A program made the position numbers and the translations under genes. From NCBI RefSeq assembly GCF_024679095.1, contig NC_066520.1, positions 7,019,351 through 7,083,350 of the forward strand: a stretch of 64,000 nt of DNA. The letters run 5' to 3'. The stretch comes from Eriocheir sinensis (Eukaryota > Arthropoda > Malacostraca > Decapoda > Varunidae). Position 1 is the stretch's first letter. The number at the start of each line of letters is the position of its first letter. Below the pieces are notes generated by a model. The model was not told the DNA's origin and did no database searches. It saw nothing but the letters and a program-made list of their open reading frames with translations. Below are positions 53,601 to 63,768 of the stretch, one piece after another.

Positions 53601-54233
53601 CGGGGCGCGGGACGGACTTGAGCGTCTATGTTATCCATAGACCATAACATGGACCGGTCCCTTTCCGCTCCCATCGCGTTCGAACTCCTGCACGCAAAAA
53701 GTGATCGTGTATGTTATCCCATAGACTATAACATGGAGGTGACATAGCGAATCACTTTCCGCTCCCACCGTGTTCGAATTCCCGCACGCAATCGTGAGCC
53801 TTCTCTAGGGCACACCGCGCGGGACGAGGCGGCCAGCAGGGAAGCGAGCGGAGCGCGGGACGGACTTGAGCGCAGGATGCTACCGACTGACCGACTCTCT
53901 CGGCGATCGAAATCTAGCCGACCGAGTCGGTCTGTCGACGAGGACTGGCGTGTCTCTGAGTCTCTCACTCTTCCTCCTCTAAGATTTCTCCCCTAGTATC
54001 ACTAGGGGAAACGGGCCTTTGTCCGAAGACAAGAAGTTAAGAGGGCAAAAATGCTCCCTCCCTGCGCGGGGGAGCACGGGCTAAGCCTAATGGCGGCCCG
54101 TAGCAGGAAGCCGACAAACCGACTCTATCGGCGATCGAAATCTATCCGACAGAGTCGGTCCGTCGACGAGGACTGGCGTGTCTCTGTCTCTCACTCCTCC
54201 TCCTCCAAGATTTATCCCATAGTATCAATAGGG
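53601..54233. repeat. GC-rich composite repeat family, left block
   Basis: Two modules recur. Module 1 has GACCGACTCTATCGGCGATC then GAAATCTAGCCGACCGAGTC, which can form a stem, and ends GTCGACGAGGACTGGCGTGT (copies near 53,895 and 54,118). Module 2 has CCCCTAGTATCACTAGGGG, a palindrome, then CCTTTGTCCGAAGAC and AAAAATGCTCCCTCC (near 53,990; 54,212, cut by the hAT). A further palindrome CTATGTTATCC...ATAACATGG appears at 53,624 and 53,709. There is no ORF. Confidence 0.8.
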
Positions 54234-56126
54234 CAGTGGTTCTTAACCCCCGGGTCGCGACCCAAAGTTGGGTCGCCAAGCCATTTGAATGGGTCACCAA
54301 GGATATGTAGACTTATTATTTTCCCAATATTCCTATCTATATAAAATTAGATGTTCTGAAAAGGCAGAGACTAGATGCTCCTACCAACACAGCGGTTATG
54401 AGCGTGCAGCAATCAACCCTTGCCTCGTACCTTGTAGCTTGGAGAATTGCAAAAGCTAAAAAGGCACATACCATTGGCGAAGAATTGGTAAAGCCTGCAG
54501 CTCTTGATATGGTGCGAACAATTTATGAAAATGAATTTGCCAAGAAAATTGAACATGTTCCCCTGTCAAATGATACAGTTAAAAAACGAATTCAGAGCAT
54601 GTCACATGACATAAAAGACCAGGTGATTGCAGCCATAAAAAAGAGTGGGCAGTTCAGTCTCCAACTGGACGAATCAACTGATGTTAGTGATGATGCCCAA
54701 CTCATGACATACGTACGGTATCCAGGTCCAGAAGATATGGAAGAAGAGTTTCTGTTTTGCCGGCCATTGCAAACCACAACATTTTCATGAAGCTGGATTC
54801 ATTCTTCAAGGAAGAAGGACTTCTCTGGAGGCAGTGTTACAGTGTTTGTTGTGATGGAGCACCAGTAATGTTAGGAGCACGTCAGGGCTTCATCGCGAGA
54901 GTTAAGGAAGAAAATCCGAATCTGAACTCAAGGTTATTCACTCAAATGTGCTCTGATTTTGGATCTGAGCACATACATCTGTTGTACCACTCTGAGGTTA
55001 GGTGGCTATCACGAGGAAAGGTGCTCCAACGCTTGCTGGAATTGCGGACCGAGACTGCGCCATTTTTGACAGAAAAGAGTCATCCACTGGCCCACAAATT
55101 CTCAGTCAAAATGGTTGATGCAAGTAGCTTATCTTGCAGATAGTATGTTTGCTGAGATAAATTCTTTGAACATTTCAATGCAAGGTCGCGATCAGACATT
55201 GGTTGGGCTTTCTGAGAAACTATTAGCATTCAAAAGGAAACTGAAGTTGTGGATGAATAAAATCAAATCTGGAAAGACTGCATCATTTCCATCGTTGAGC
55301 CTACTCCTGGAGGATGAAAGATTTTCTCTCATCCAAGTCCAAGGCATTATTGAGGGACATATATCCAAACTAATTAGACAGTTTGATCATTACATTCCAG
55401 AAAACACGCTCAACTACAGTTGGGTAAGAAATCCCTTCAACATTGAAGCTGAAGACCTACCTGATGAAATTGAAAACATCAGCAAGCTACAGGAGGAGCT
55501 TATTGAGATCCAGAATGACAAAACACTTCATTACGATTTCAAAAGGCAAAATGAATCATTGAGTTCATTTTGGATCAAAGTTTATAAAGAAAAGCCCAAT
55601 CTTAGAGGTAAAGCCCTGAAAACGCTAATTCCCTTTGCTACAACTTTCCTGTGTGAGGCAGGATTTTCAGCCCTCACAGTCACAAAGACAAAACACAGAA
55701 ACCGTTTGCAACCAGAGGATGACCTAAGATGCAGCCTATCATCAAAATCACCCAGATTTGAAGAGCTGACGAAAACAATCCAGTGTCAAGGATCCCATTG
55801 ATTTTAATACTATATCTCATGTCAAGTAGGATTGTAGGAATAATTTCTCTTTTCCACAACGGTAAATTATAGCCTAATAATACATTTCATTTTATATTAT
55901 GAAACATTTTGATTTTGATTCTAGTAAATCCTACTTCACTGTTTTATTTCTCATGGATCTACTTGTATCAATAAAAATCTCTGAATATGATTTTTTTTCT
56001 GTCACACGTTTTTACAAGCACAAGTATTTTAGAATAAAAAAAAAAAAGTGTTTATGAAGGTAAGGGTCGCCATGGTCGATCTGGACAGGATTTTGGGTCG
56101 CAGCCAAAAAAGGTTAAGAACCACTG
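54234..56126 (+). mobile_element. hAT transposon (ZBED5/SCAND3-like), perfect TSD
   Basis: The ends CAGTGGTTCTTAACCCCCGG and, read inward, CAGTGGTTCTTAACCTTTTT are flanked by an identical octamer CAATAGGG (54,226-54,233 and 56,127-56,134). GGGTCGC and GCGACCC repeats lie subterminally. The target is module 2 of the GC-rich repeat family, whose two halves are restored by removing the element. The identical duplication indicates a relatively late insertion, although the transposase is broken. Confidence 0.9.
54398..55801 (+). pseudogene. hAT transposase (ZBED5/SCAND3-like), broken
   Basis: Three overlapping frames. 54,398-54,790: an N-terminal region, then SMSHDIKDQVIAAIKKSGQF and SLQLDESTDVSDDAQLMTYV, the start of the RNase H-like core, where LDESTD holds the first catalytic Asp. 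After a frameshift near 54,770: LDSFFKEEGLLWRQCYSVC with the second Asp in DGAPVMLGARQGFIARV, then GSEHIHLLYHSEVRWLSRGK. About 45 residues normally between ARV and NSRLF (including a conserved His-rich stretch) are missing, apparently an in-frame deletion. After a second frameshift near 55,130: the helical region and the hATC dimerisation domain with PFATTFLCEAGFSALTVTKT. The BED zinc finger expected before 54,398 is absent. It cannot work as it stands. Confidence 0.85.
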
Positions 56127-56880
56127 CAATAGGGGAAATGGGCCCTTGTCCGTTAAGAGTGCAAAAATGCTCCCTCCCTGCGCGCCGGAGTACGGGCTTA
56201 GCCTAATGGCGGCCCGTAGCAGGATGCCGACAGACCGACTCTATCGGCGATCGAAATCTAATCGATCGAGTCGGTCCGTCGACGAGGACTAGCGTGTTTC
56301 TGTCTCTCACTTTTTTTTCTTTTAAGACTTACCCCTTTAATAAGGAGACAGGGCCTCTGCATAAAGGCGGCCCTGTAATGGGGGGCGAGCCATGCAAAAC
56401 TCGGGGCGGTTGTAGGGACGCCTCCGCCGTCGCCACAGCCACGGGTATCAGCCAGCGAGCAACGACGGAGACACGGGCCGCCCATCCCGGGCAGGCGCCC
56501 AGTAGCAGCCCGTAGCAGGACCCGGGTGAGCAGTCAGACAGTCTATTTAACCGGCGGACCGGAAGGGCGGGCCGAGCTGCTCACCCGAGGAGGAGTGGCG
56601 TGTCTCTGTGTCTCCCACTGTTGTTTGTTGTTGTTGTTAAAGATTTACCCTTAGTATCACTAGGGGAACAGGCCCTTGTCCGAAGACGACTCGTTAAGAG
56701 GACAAAAATGCTCCCTCCTTGCGCGGGGGAGCACGGGCTTAGCCTAATGGCGGCCCGTAGCAGGATACCGACAGACCGACTCTATCGGCGATCGAAATCT
56801 AGCCGACCGAATCGGTCCGTCGACGAGGACTGGCGTGTCTCTCACTTCTTCTTCTTCTTCAATGATTAACCCCTTAGAAG
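56127..56880. repeat. GC-rich composite repeat family, right block
   Basis: Continues module 2 after the hAT (56,135-56,219), then module 1 near 56,233. A third module, AACCGGCGGACCGGAAGGGC + GGGCCGAGCTGCTCACCCGA, is at 56,548-56,592. Module 2 returns at 56,640-56,755 and module 1 at 56,760-56,845. The order and spacing suggest tandem copies of a several-hundred-bp unit with internal length variation. Confidence 0.75.
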
Positions 56881-56929
56881 GGGAACGGGCCCTTGTCTAA
56901 TACGACGGCCCGTCGCAGTTATGGCTGGG

Positions 56930-57175
56930 GCTATATATGTGCGTACACGGCACGCCGCGCGCACGTGTGCATGTACATATATACACACACACGCGCACGC
57001 ACACGCCGATGTACGCACACATATAGATAATAAACACCCCTTCCCACTAAGTGGGTTGGGGCACAGGCGCACCAGGCGTCCTGTAGCTGACTTAAAAACA
57101 ACAATCACGCACATACTCATACACAAACACACACACATACATACACACACTCTAACACGCCCACATATACAAAAC
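56930..57175. repeat. CA-rich low-complexity stretch
   Basis: Imperfect CACACGCGCACGCACAC and CACACACATACATACACACAC runs, with a short non-repetitive part between. Confidence 0.8.
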
Positions 57176-57182
57176 ACAGAGC

Positions 57183-57602
57183 CTACCTGGGCGGTTCATA
57201 TGCCCGCACAAGGGCAGCAAGCGCCCTGTCGTCCAGGGGCCCCACCAAGGCTGGCGCTGATAGCCCCTCCCGGTTCGGAAGCAGGTTGCGCGTCGCACAG
57301 CACTCGAGGAGGTAGTGGAGGAGCGGCTGGAGGACCTCCTCCTCGCAGTAAGGGCACACGACAGGGGCAGGGTCATCAGGGTCAAGGACTGACGCACACT
57401 TGTAGCCGAGACGGAGGCGGTGGATGTTGGATGCCTCCCGTCTCGGCAGCTTTGGCGGGGGCTGGCGGGCGCCGGTGTTTGTTAGCCTTTTTGTTAGCTG
57501 TTTTTTTGTGTTTTTGATTAAGGCGCGAACTGTTATCTCACGTCGGGTCCGGTGTACCGTTGCCTGCTTTCTCCAGTTGATAGAAGCCGTGAGACAACAC
57601 AA
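57183..57602 (-). pseudogene. LINE C-terminal zinc-knuckle fragment
   Basis: A 139-codon frame. It contains IHRLRLGYKCASVLDPDDPA followed by VCPYCEEEVLQPLLHYLLEC, the pattern C-x2-C-x8-10-H-x4-C found at the C-terminus of many jockey/R1/LOA-type reverse transcriptases, where it binds nucleic acid. The RT domain itself is absent, so this is a severely 5'-truncated insertion. The 3' boundary is probably in the CA-rich tract downstream. Confidence 0.65.
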
Positions 57603-58113
57603 TAACCTTTTAGTTAAATGATGTGGGTTATGTGTTGGCCGAGCGGAGCCGTTAAGTTCACTTTGAGTTCACTTAATTTACTCTCTCTCTGGTTGATTAA
57701 ATGGTTGTATTGCTTTTTAAATATATTAACAGAATAGTTATAGTATTTTGTGGACGAGTCGTAAGTCGTACGCACACTCCGAGAAGTCCTGTGCTCTCGT
57801 CCGCCGCCCGCCCTGATCTGCCGGCTTCTCTTGGTACAGGAGCGGCCAGCGGATAGCATGCTTGCTGAATCAGCACCGTTCCCACGGCAAGGAGCACCTC
57901 CTAAGCACAACGTAGCGTCTGTGTGTAACGTCCTGGCGCCACTGGGCCATGGCGATACGACATACAGTCACACATTCACATTATGTTATAATATACACAT
58001 TACATCGCTCGGTCACGGAAAAAGTCGCGACCTCGCGGCTCACCCGACCCTTAAAATCAGTGTACCTACCCATGTTACAGTCGCACAATGTGTACTAGTT
58101 AAACGAGGGCCTA
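57603..58113. other. No recognised gene
   Basis: No frame with a recognisable domain. TGGCGCCACTGGGCC at about 57,942 resembles a retroviral primer-binding site that begins TGGCGCC, and the preceding 330 bp could be an LTR, but the opposite end is not convincing. Confidence 0.3.
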
Positions 58114-58302
58114 TTATGGTTGCATGTACAAAAAAATATATATACAAGTCAGAGCCCACCTAACGATACAACATCGGGAAATGCCAATGACTATAAAAAT
58201 AATCATGGAAGTAACAATAAATGGGCAAAGTACATACAGGGCGAGGTAAACAGGAAGCTCAGCACTATTCCGAGAAAACAAAATAATAGCTGGAGTAGTC
58301 AT
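58114..58302 (-). pseudogene. Duplicate env-like C-terminal fragment
   Basis: A 62-codon frame aligns with the end of the env-like frame at 58,453: an NSAELPVYLALYV stretch, a hydrophobic membrane segment (FIVTSMIIFIVIGI) and a short basic tail. It is a second, more decayed copy of the same 3' region. The pair indicates a tandem duplication or two neighbouring insertions of one element type. Confidence 0.5.
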
Positions 58303-58452
58303 TTACAAGATACATCCTAGAAAAATAAATTGACTAAATTGTCATTAGGATACATGGTAACGGAGCTATTTGGAATAGTAATAAGAAAAGGAAAAAAATC
58401 CTTGAAGAAGATTTGAGACAAACTGAGTCTTCGAGTCACAATGCGTACGAAC

Positions 58453-58878
58453 TTAGCGCGGTGGGGCAACTCTTGCCTGAAGATGGTTGTACAAAGTCAG
58501 AGCCCGCTTAACAAGGCAGAACAGGGGGATGACAATGATGATAAAAAGAACCACCGGCAAGATCAGTGATGGGTAATGTACATATGGGGCAAGGTAAACC
58601 GGTAGAGAGTCATGGACAGCTGACTCCAATTCCGAGAAATTTGAAAAGGTTAGCTCGGAAAGGCTATTTGTCACATACTTCATCCTAGAAAAGGTGAGAT
58701 TCACTAAACTGTTAATAGGATAGATTGGGATGGCATTTGTGGCCGCAAATCCATGAAGGAGCTTCTCCGGAAAGGCTGTCAAATTGACAGAACGTAGGGA
58801 ACAAGTCACCCGTACCGCCAGGTGACCTGCAACCTCTCTATAAGTTGAATCTTCAGGACAGACCACTGTCACAAACAC
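58453..58878 (-). pseudogene. Env-like membrane protein fragment, C-terminal part
   Basis: A 141-codon frame downstream of and on the same strand as the Gypsy pol at 59,594-62,933, the position of env in errantivirus-like Gypsy elements. It shows Cys residues near 8 and 26, several N-linked glycosylation-type sites (NLT, NLT), a long transmembrane segment near 108-127 (LILPVVLFIIIVIPLFCLV) and a short basic cytoplasmic tail. There is no signal peptide or surface subunit in this frame, so only the membrane-proximal part remains. The role by position would be a membrane glycoprotein of the element. The assignment is inference from position and architecture. Confidence 0.5.
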
Positions 58879-59593
58879 TGGTAGTGTGAAAAAGAAGTAG
58901 TGAAATCCGGAGAACCTCCTGTGGAAAAGTGATTAAGGGACGAAGTGATGAGAGAGAGCTTTAGAAGCATCTGACTGGGTTAACACCACTAACTCCTGAT
59001 ACTCCGTTTTTCAGGTCTACAGCACTATAAAAGAAAATCCTGTCACCAAGTGGTGAAATCACCGTTGTAACAAATCTCACTGAAATATATAAATCCAGCA
59101 TAAATAGTTAAAGTAATTCCAGCATTAATAAACATCAAATTCAAAAGACAAATTTCCACCTATCCTCCGACCGGAACGAACGTGGATGACTGACATCAGA
59201 GATGTCAAAAATAATTCCCGTAACGGTTAGCAGTGGTATGTCAAGGAAAAGGAAAGCAAGTAAGACTTGTCTGCGTACTTCCAAAGCTGAAAGGTATTCA
59301 CATGCTGGATACAATAAAAGTTAGGGACAGCATCTGCCCAAGTGTGGTTAAGTCTGTCTTTGCAGAGAAAAATGTCTGTTTCAAGCAGAAGCACATGAGG
59401 TTCAAGGTTAAAAGTACCTATCCCTATGGTAGTCTACACCCTCGACTATTACGGTCCCAACAACTAAGGAGACTGACTGCCCTGCATCAACTCAGCAATA
59501 AAAAGAAAATAGTGAGTAAGAGTGAAAAGTATTACTCAAGCACTCCCCTCTCGCATGAAAAAGATGCAGGCAAAAGCTCAGGAACCAAATAAA
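58879..59593. other. Unassigned segment between env-like and pol remnants
   Basis: A plus-strand frame at 59,233-59,592 is basic and lacks recognisable domains. If the element had a full env, its N-terminal part should be here on the minus strand, but I could not identify it. Confidence 0.3.
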
Positions 59594-62500
59594 TTAGTAA
59601 TTGCGAGGACGCAGGTTATAGTCGTGTGTTGGAAAGATAGACAAAGCATCGTCAGGCTGAGGCAAACAGGCGGTTCTCGCTGGTTCAACTAAAGTCGAAT
59701 CGATGACCTCAGGCTGGGCGTCTGTCTTTTTGAGGCGATCACTATGCACAATTTCATATGAATTAAAAATGAGATCATAAAGCTCAAATTTGTGACCACC
59801 TAGTTGCCTAACTATCTGGCGTGGGCCCACGAATTTAGGGGACAACTTCGAATGTCTCTCTGGGACTCGAATCATAACAAAGTCACCCACTTTCAAGGAA
59901 ACAGGGGCGGCACGCTTGTGTTGCTGCAAGCACATAGTCTCAGATGTAGCCTGTAGTCTCTTTTTGACTTCTCTATGAATGTCTGTGAAAACCTTGAGTT
60001 GAACCTTAGAATAATCATCTACATTATATACAGGTGAATGAGAACTACCAAGCAGGTCATACGGGAGTCTCTTCTCAACCCCAAAAATTATGTAGTGGGG
60101 AGATTGTCCCGTTGACTCACAAACACTGCTGTTTATGCTTGCTGCAACATATGCTAGCCAGTCCTCCCATGTATGCTGAAGTCCGCTAACGACCGGGCGC
60201 AAGACATCTAAAATCTTCCTATTCGCGCGCTCAACAAGGCCGTTGCTGGCTGGGTGATAACTGACTGTAAAAGATTGTGTAATGGCAAACTGTTTGCATA
60301 TTTCTGCTAAAAGTTGATTTCGAAACTCGGTTCCATTATCACTTAACAACAGCCTAGGTGTGGAATACGGACAAATGAGATGAGTTATCAGGGCATGAGC
60401 AATGGACTTAGCAGATTTATCTTGCACCGGGGCTAACACAACGTACCGAGACAAGTGATCTACAGGGAAGCTGTAGCAAGTCAATAGAAACTACATCCCA
60501 AGGCCGGGCAGGGGGCGGGTATTCTAGGATCGGCGCAGGCCGAGGCACCGTCCCTTTATGTTGGGCACACTTGACACACTTAGCCACATACGCGTCAATA
60601 TCTACACGCATAGTTGGCCAAAAATAGACCGCTCGGGCCGCTGTTAGTGTGCACTCCCTCCCCGGGTGACCAGCAATGATTGCGTCATGAACTAAGTTCA
60701 GCACCGCCGGTACATAACACTCCGGTATCACAAATTGTGCGACAGACTCCTTTTTGCGGGGCCAGTAGCGGCACAGGACACCGTCCTGTGACAAGAAAAA
60801 TTGTGAAAAAGACACAGGTAGTGGCGGGAGACTTGTTTCGTCACCCGACTCCAGTGCGTATATTACCTTACCCCAAAAGTCATGGCGACGCTGGGCTGCT
60901 GCTAAATCCTTAAGACCGAAATTTTGAATTTTAGTAAGCGCTTCTGCCACTGAGCCAACAGGTACGTTCCTAGACAGTGAATCCGCGACGACATTCGCGC
61001 GGCCAGGTAAATACTTAAAGGTTGGCCCAAACTCCTGGATAGTCAGGTACCACCGGGCGAGGCGACCGGTGAGGTTTCTACCCTTAAAAATCTCGGTGAC
61101 TGGCGCGTGGTCCGTAAAGACAGTGATAGGATAGCCAAGGATAATATCCCTAAAATGTTTAAGAGCCCAAACAACCGCTAGGGTTTCCTGGTGGGTCACT
61201 GAATAGTTCGACTCAGCCTGGTTTAAAGTACGACTTGCGTACGCAATAGCGTAATTTTTACCGCGAGCGTCCGGTTGCATCAAAACAGCACCAAGACCCA
61301 GGGCTGAGGCATCTGTAAAAAGTGTAAAAGGGACGTTGTAGTCCGGGAATGCCAAGGCTGGAGCGTTGATTAACGCTGACTTCAAGTCTGTAAAACTCTT
61401 GTGTTGTGGGGCATTCCAATGAAAAGGTACCTCTTTCTTTAAGAGTTGCGTTAGAGGCGAAGCAATTTTGGCAAAGCCTTGTATGAAAGGCCCATAGTAG
61501 CCGGACAACCCAAGGAAAGACCGAACGTTTTCGACGGTTTGGGGTTGCGGAAAATTCTTTATGGCCGATATTTTATCGTCCATCGTGTGGATACCATCTC
61601 CATCAACAGTGTGGCCTAAAAAGGTGATTTTCGCCTTTAAAAATTCACATTTAGTCAGCTTGGCCTTAAGGCCAGCGTCTCTCAGTTTAAGCAGAACCGC
61701 TTCTAGTTTAGCTAGGTGACTGGCGCCATCCTTGCTGCAGATGATTAAATCATCTAAATATGCATAGACTTCTTTGCCTATCATGTCTGAGAACAATGTG
61801 TTGATCATCCTCTGAAAAGTAATGGGTGCGGTTTTGAGGCCGAATGGCATCCTTAACCATTCAAAATGACCGCTAGGGGTACTGAAGGCTGTAATCTCTC
61901 TGGATTCAGCTGCCATCGGCACCTGCCAGTACCCACTTAAAAGGTCAAGACTACTGAAAATAGTATTCCCTTGCCCCAGGGACATTAACAAGTCACCTAA
62001 AACAGGCAGAGGGTACCTATCATCCTCAGTCACCTCATTTACTTTCCTAAAATCGATGACAGGCCTGAAACTCCCGTCCTTTTTAGGGACTAGAAACAAG
62101 GGCGAGTTCCACGGAGATCGGGAATGCTGAATAACACCCTGGTCCAACATATCTTTAACCTGTTCATCTACAACCTGCCTTTGACTGTGTGGGAGTCTGT
62201 ACGCAGGAATGTACACCGGTTTGGTGTCGGGTTTAACCCTAATGTTGTGTTCTGTCGTAGCAGTCGCACCTAAAGGTTCACCGGGCAGGGCAATGACATC
62301 ACGAAACTGATGTAAAAGCTTCAGAAGCGGGCCCTTAAGCTCGGGATAATCGACCTCTTTGACTAAAGAATCGACAGATGAGGCCTGACAAGATGTGTCG
62401 CCGGCGGCGGGTTGACCCACTGCGCCGACACAAGGCCGCTTTAACTCTAAAGGGTCTGGGGACACCTGTCCGTCGAACGCTAAAGCGCGACCCAAAATGA

Positions 62501-62933
62501 CTCCATTTCTGAGTTTCACTGGACCGCCAGTGGCATTAACCACTAAAGCTACGGTCCTACTTCCCTCGCGCACCGTGTTAAGGGTGGACTCTATCGCTAG
62601 CGTGTTGACACAACTAGGCCCTTCTAGGCAGATGTCACAACCTACGGTGGCGTTAGGGACTGACACAGGGATGTGCATCGCGGTTCGTTGAGGGATATCG
62701 TGATTCCCCACGACTATCGCACTGACATTTTTCCATCCCCTGCAAACGTCAGCTGGTGTTGGTGGTTGACCATGAAGTGAGGTGGTGCCCGCGCCATGCA
62801 CCGGCACCGTGGAAAGAGTCGGCACGGTATGCACTACCGACTCAGGAGAAACACTTTCCCGACCCTTGTTGGGTATTTCTCTTCTTTCCCAGGGAGAAGC
62901 GAGGCGCACAGGTTGATCCATGGCCTGAAACAC
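59594..62933 (-). pseudogene. pol: Ty3/Gypsy pol, nearly complete (element 2)
   Basis: The frame 60,417-62,933 (838 codons) begins after the protease. RT spans about residues 235-440 with SPWNSPLFLVPKKDGSFRPV, the first Asp in FSSLDLLSGYWQVP, MPFGLKTAPITFQRM and an intact YLDD at 392-395 (61,749-61,760). RNase H has LFTDASALG (Asp541), SVTHQETLAVVWAL and VFTDHAPVTE. The integrase zinc site (H...H, CVKCAQ) and first core Asp (VVSIDLLQLP) end the frame. A frameshift near 60,450 leads to 59,594-60,484 (296 codons) with the second Asp in LLSDNGTEFRNQ, Glu in SNGLVERANRKI and a C-terminal domain with FVGPRQIVRQLG ending DYNLRPRNY. All catalytic residues are intact except for the frame break. Gag, protease and LTRs are not identifiable nearby. 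An env-like fragment follows downstream. Confidence 0.9.
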
Positions 62934-62973
62934 CTCCCTTGAAACCTTACTGTATTACTATCTGGAAGTATTA

Positions 62974-63045
62974 CCACCGCTCAAATTTCGTGTTCCTTCC
63001 CCTCAGTGACAATAAGAAAATGGGGCGTTGCAGCATAGACTATGT
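62974..63045 (+). repeat. LTR-start fragment, inverted copy of the Gypsy 3 LTR
   Basis: CACCGCTCAAATTTCGTGTT through GACTATGTTCA is, with one or two changes, the reverse complement of 63,662-63,733 inside the LTR of Gypsy 3. It is about 72 bp long. It is a relic of another copy of that LTR in the opposite orientation. Confidence 0.8.
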
Positions 63046-63164
63046 TCACACAGGACGTTACATGTTAGTGGCCGCCGAGTACCAAAACGCGGACGGCGAG
63101 CCTGCAGCCAGGGCCTCCTTCAGCTCCCTGACAACCCAGAAACGGGTTACGCTAAATGGAAGAG

Positions 63165-63342
63165 GCTATTAACCGGCGGACCGGAAGGGCGGGCCGAGCT
63201 GCTCACCCGAGGACTGGCGTGTCTCTCACTGTTGTTTGTTGTTGTTGTTAAAGATTTACCCATAGTATCACTAAGGGAACAGGCCCTTGTCCGAAGACGA
63301 CCCGTTAAGAGGACAAAAATGCTCCCTCACTGCGCGGGAGAG
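63165..63342. repeat. Dispersed copy of the GC-rich repeat family
   Basis: Modules 3 and 2 follow in the same order as at 56,548-56,735 (AACCGGCGGACCGGAAGGGC, then GTTGTTTGTTGTTGTTGTTA and AGTATCACTAAGGGAACAGG). It stops at 63,342, where the Gypsy 3 LTR begins. Confidence 0.85.
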
Positions 63343-63747
63343 TGTTGGTGGTAGCGAGTGTTCTCAAGTGCTAATAGGTTCCCGGATAGAGAAACTCAAT
63401 ATCCGTTAGGGTTACTTTTTTGGACAAAAATCACAAAGGTCACTGACACGGACAAGACACTAAGAAAAGGTGTTTGTGTGGGTATGCGTTTGTGTGAATG
63501 TTGTGAAGTGTGGGTAACATTTAAGTGTTGGTGTATGTGTATAACAATGTGTACGAATGGACGACAAGAGGACATGGACGGACAAGTAACAAGAGATAAA
63601 CAATTAGACGCACAGGAAACAGCGAGACAGGAGCACGAACGAAAACATTGACACAAAGTAAAAATGAACATAGTCTATGCTGCAACGCCCCATTTTCTTA
63701 TTGTCACTGAGGGGAAGGAACACAAAATTTGAGCGGTGACTGCTACA
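63343..63747 (-). mobile_element. 3' LTR of Gypsy element 3
   Basis: On the minus strand it starts TGTAGCAGTCACCGC right after a purine tract (GGGGGGGGAATATC, 63,748-63,761) and ends CTACCACCAACA, where the interrupted repeat family starts. TGT...ACA ends and a 405-bp length fit an LTR. The other LTR lies outside the window. Confidence 0.75.
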
Positions 63748-63768
63748 GATATTCCCCCCCCAGTGACT

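Noticed and set aside
57614..57958. Plus-strand LTR with a TGGCGCC primer-binding site
   Set aside because: The PBS-like motif is suggestive, but no partner LTR, polypurine tract or matching TG...CA ends could be fixed.
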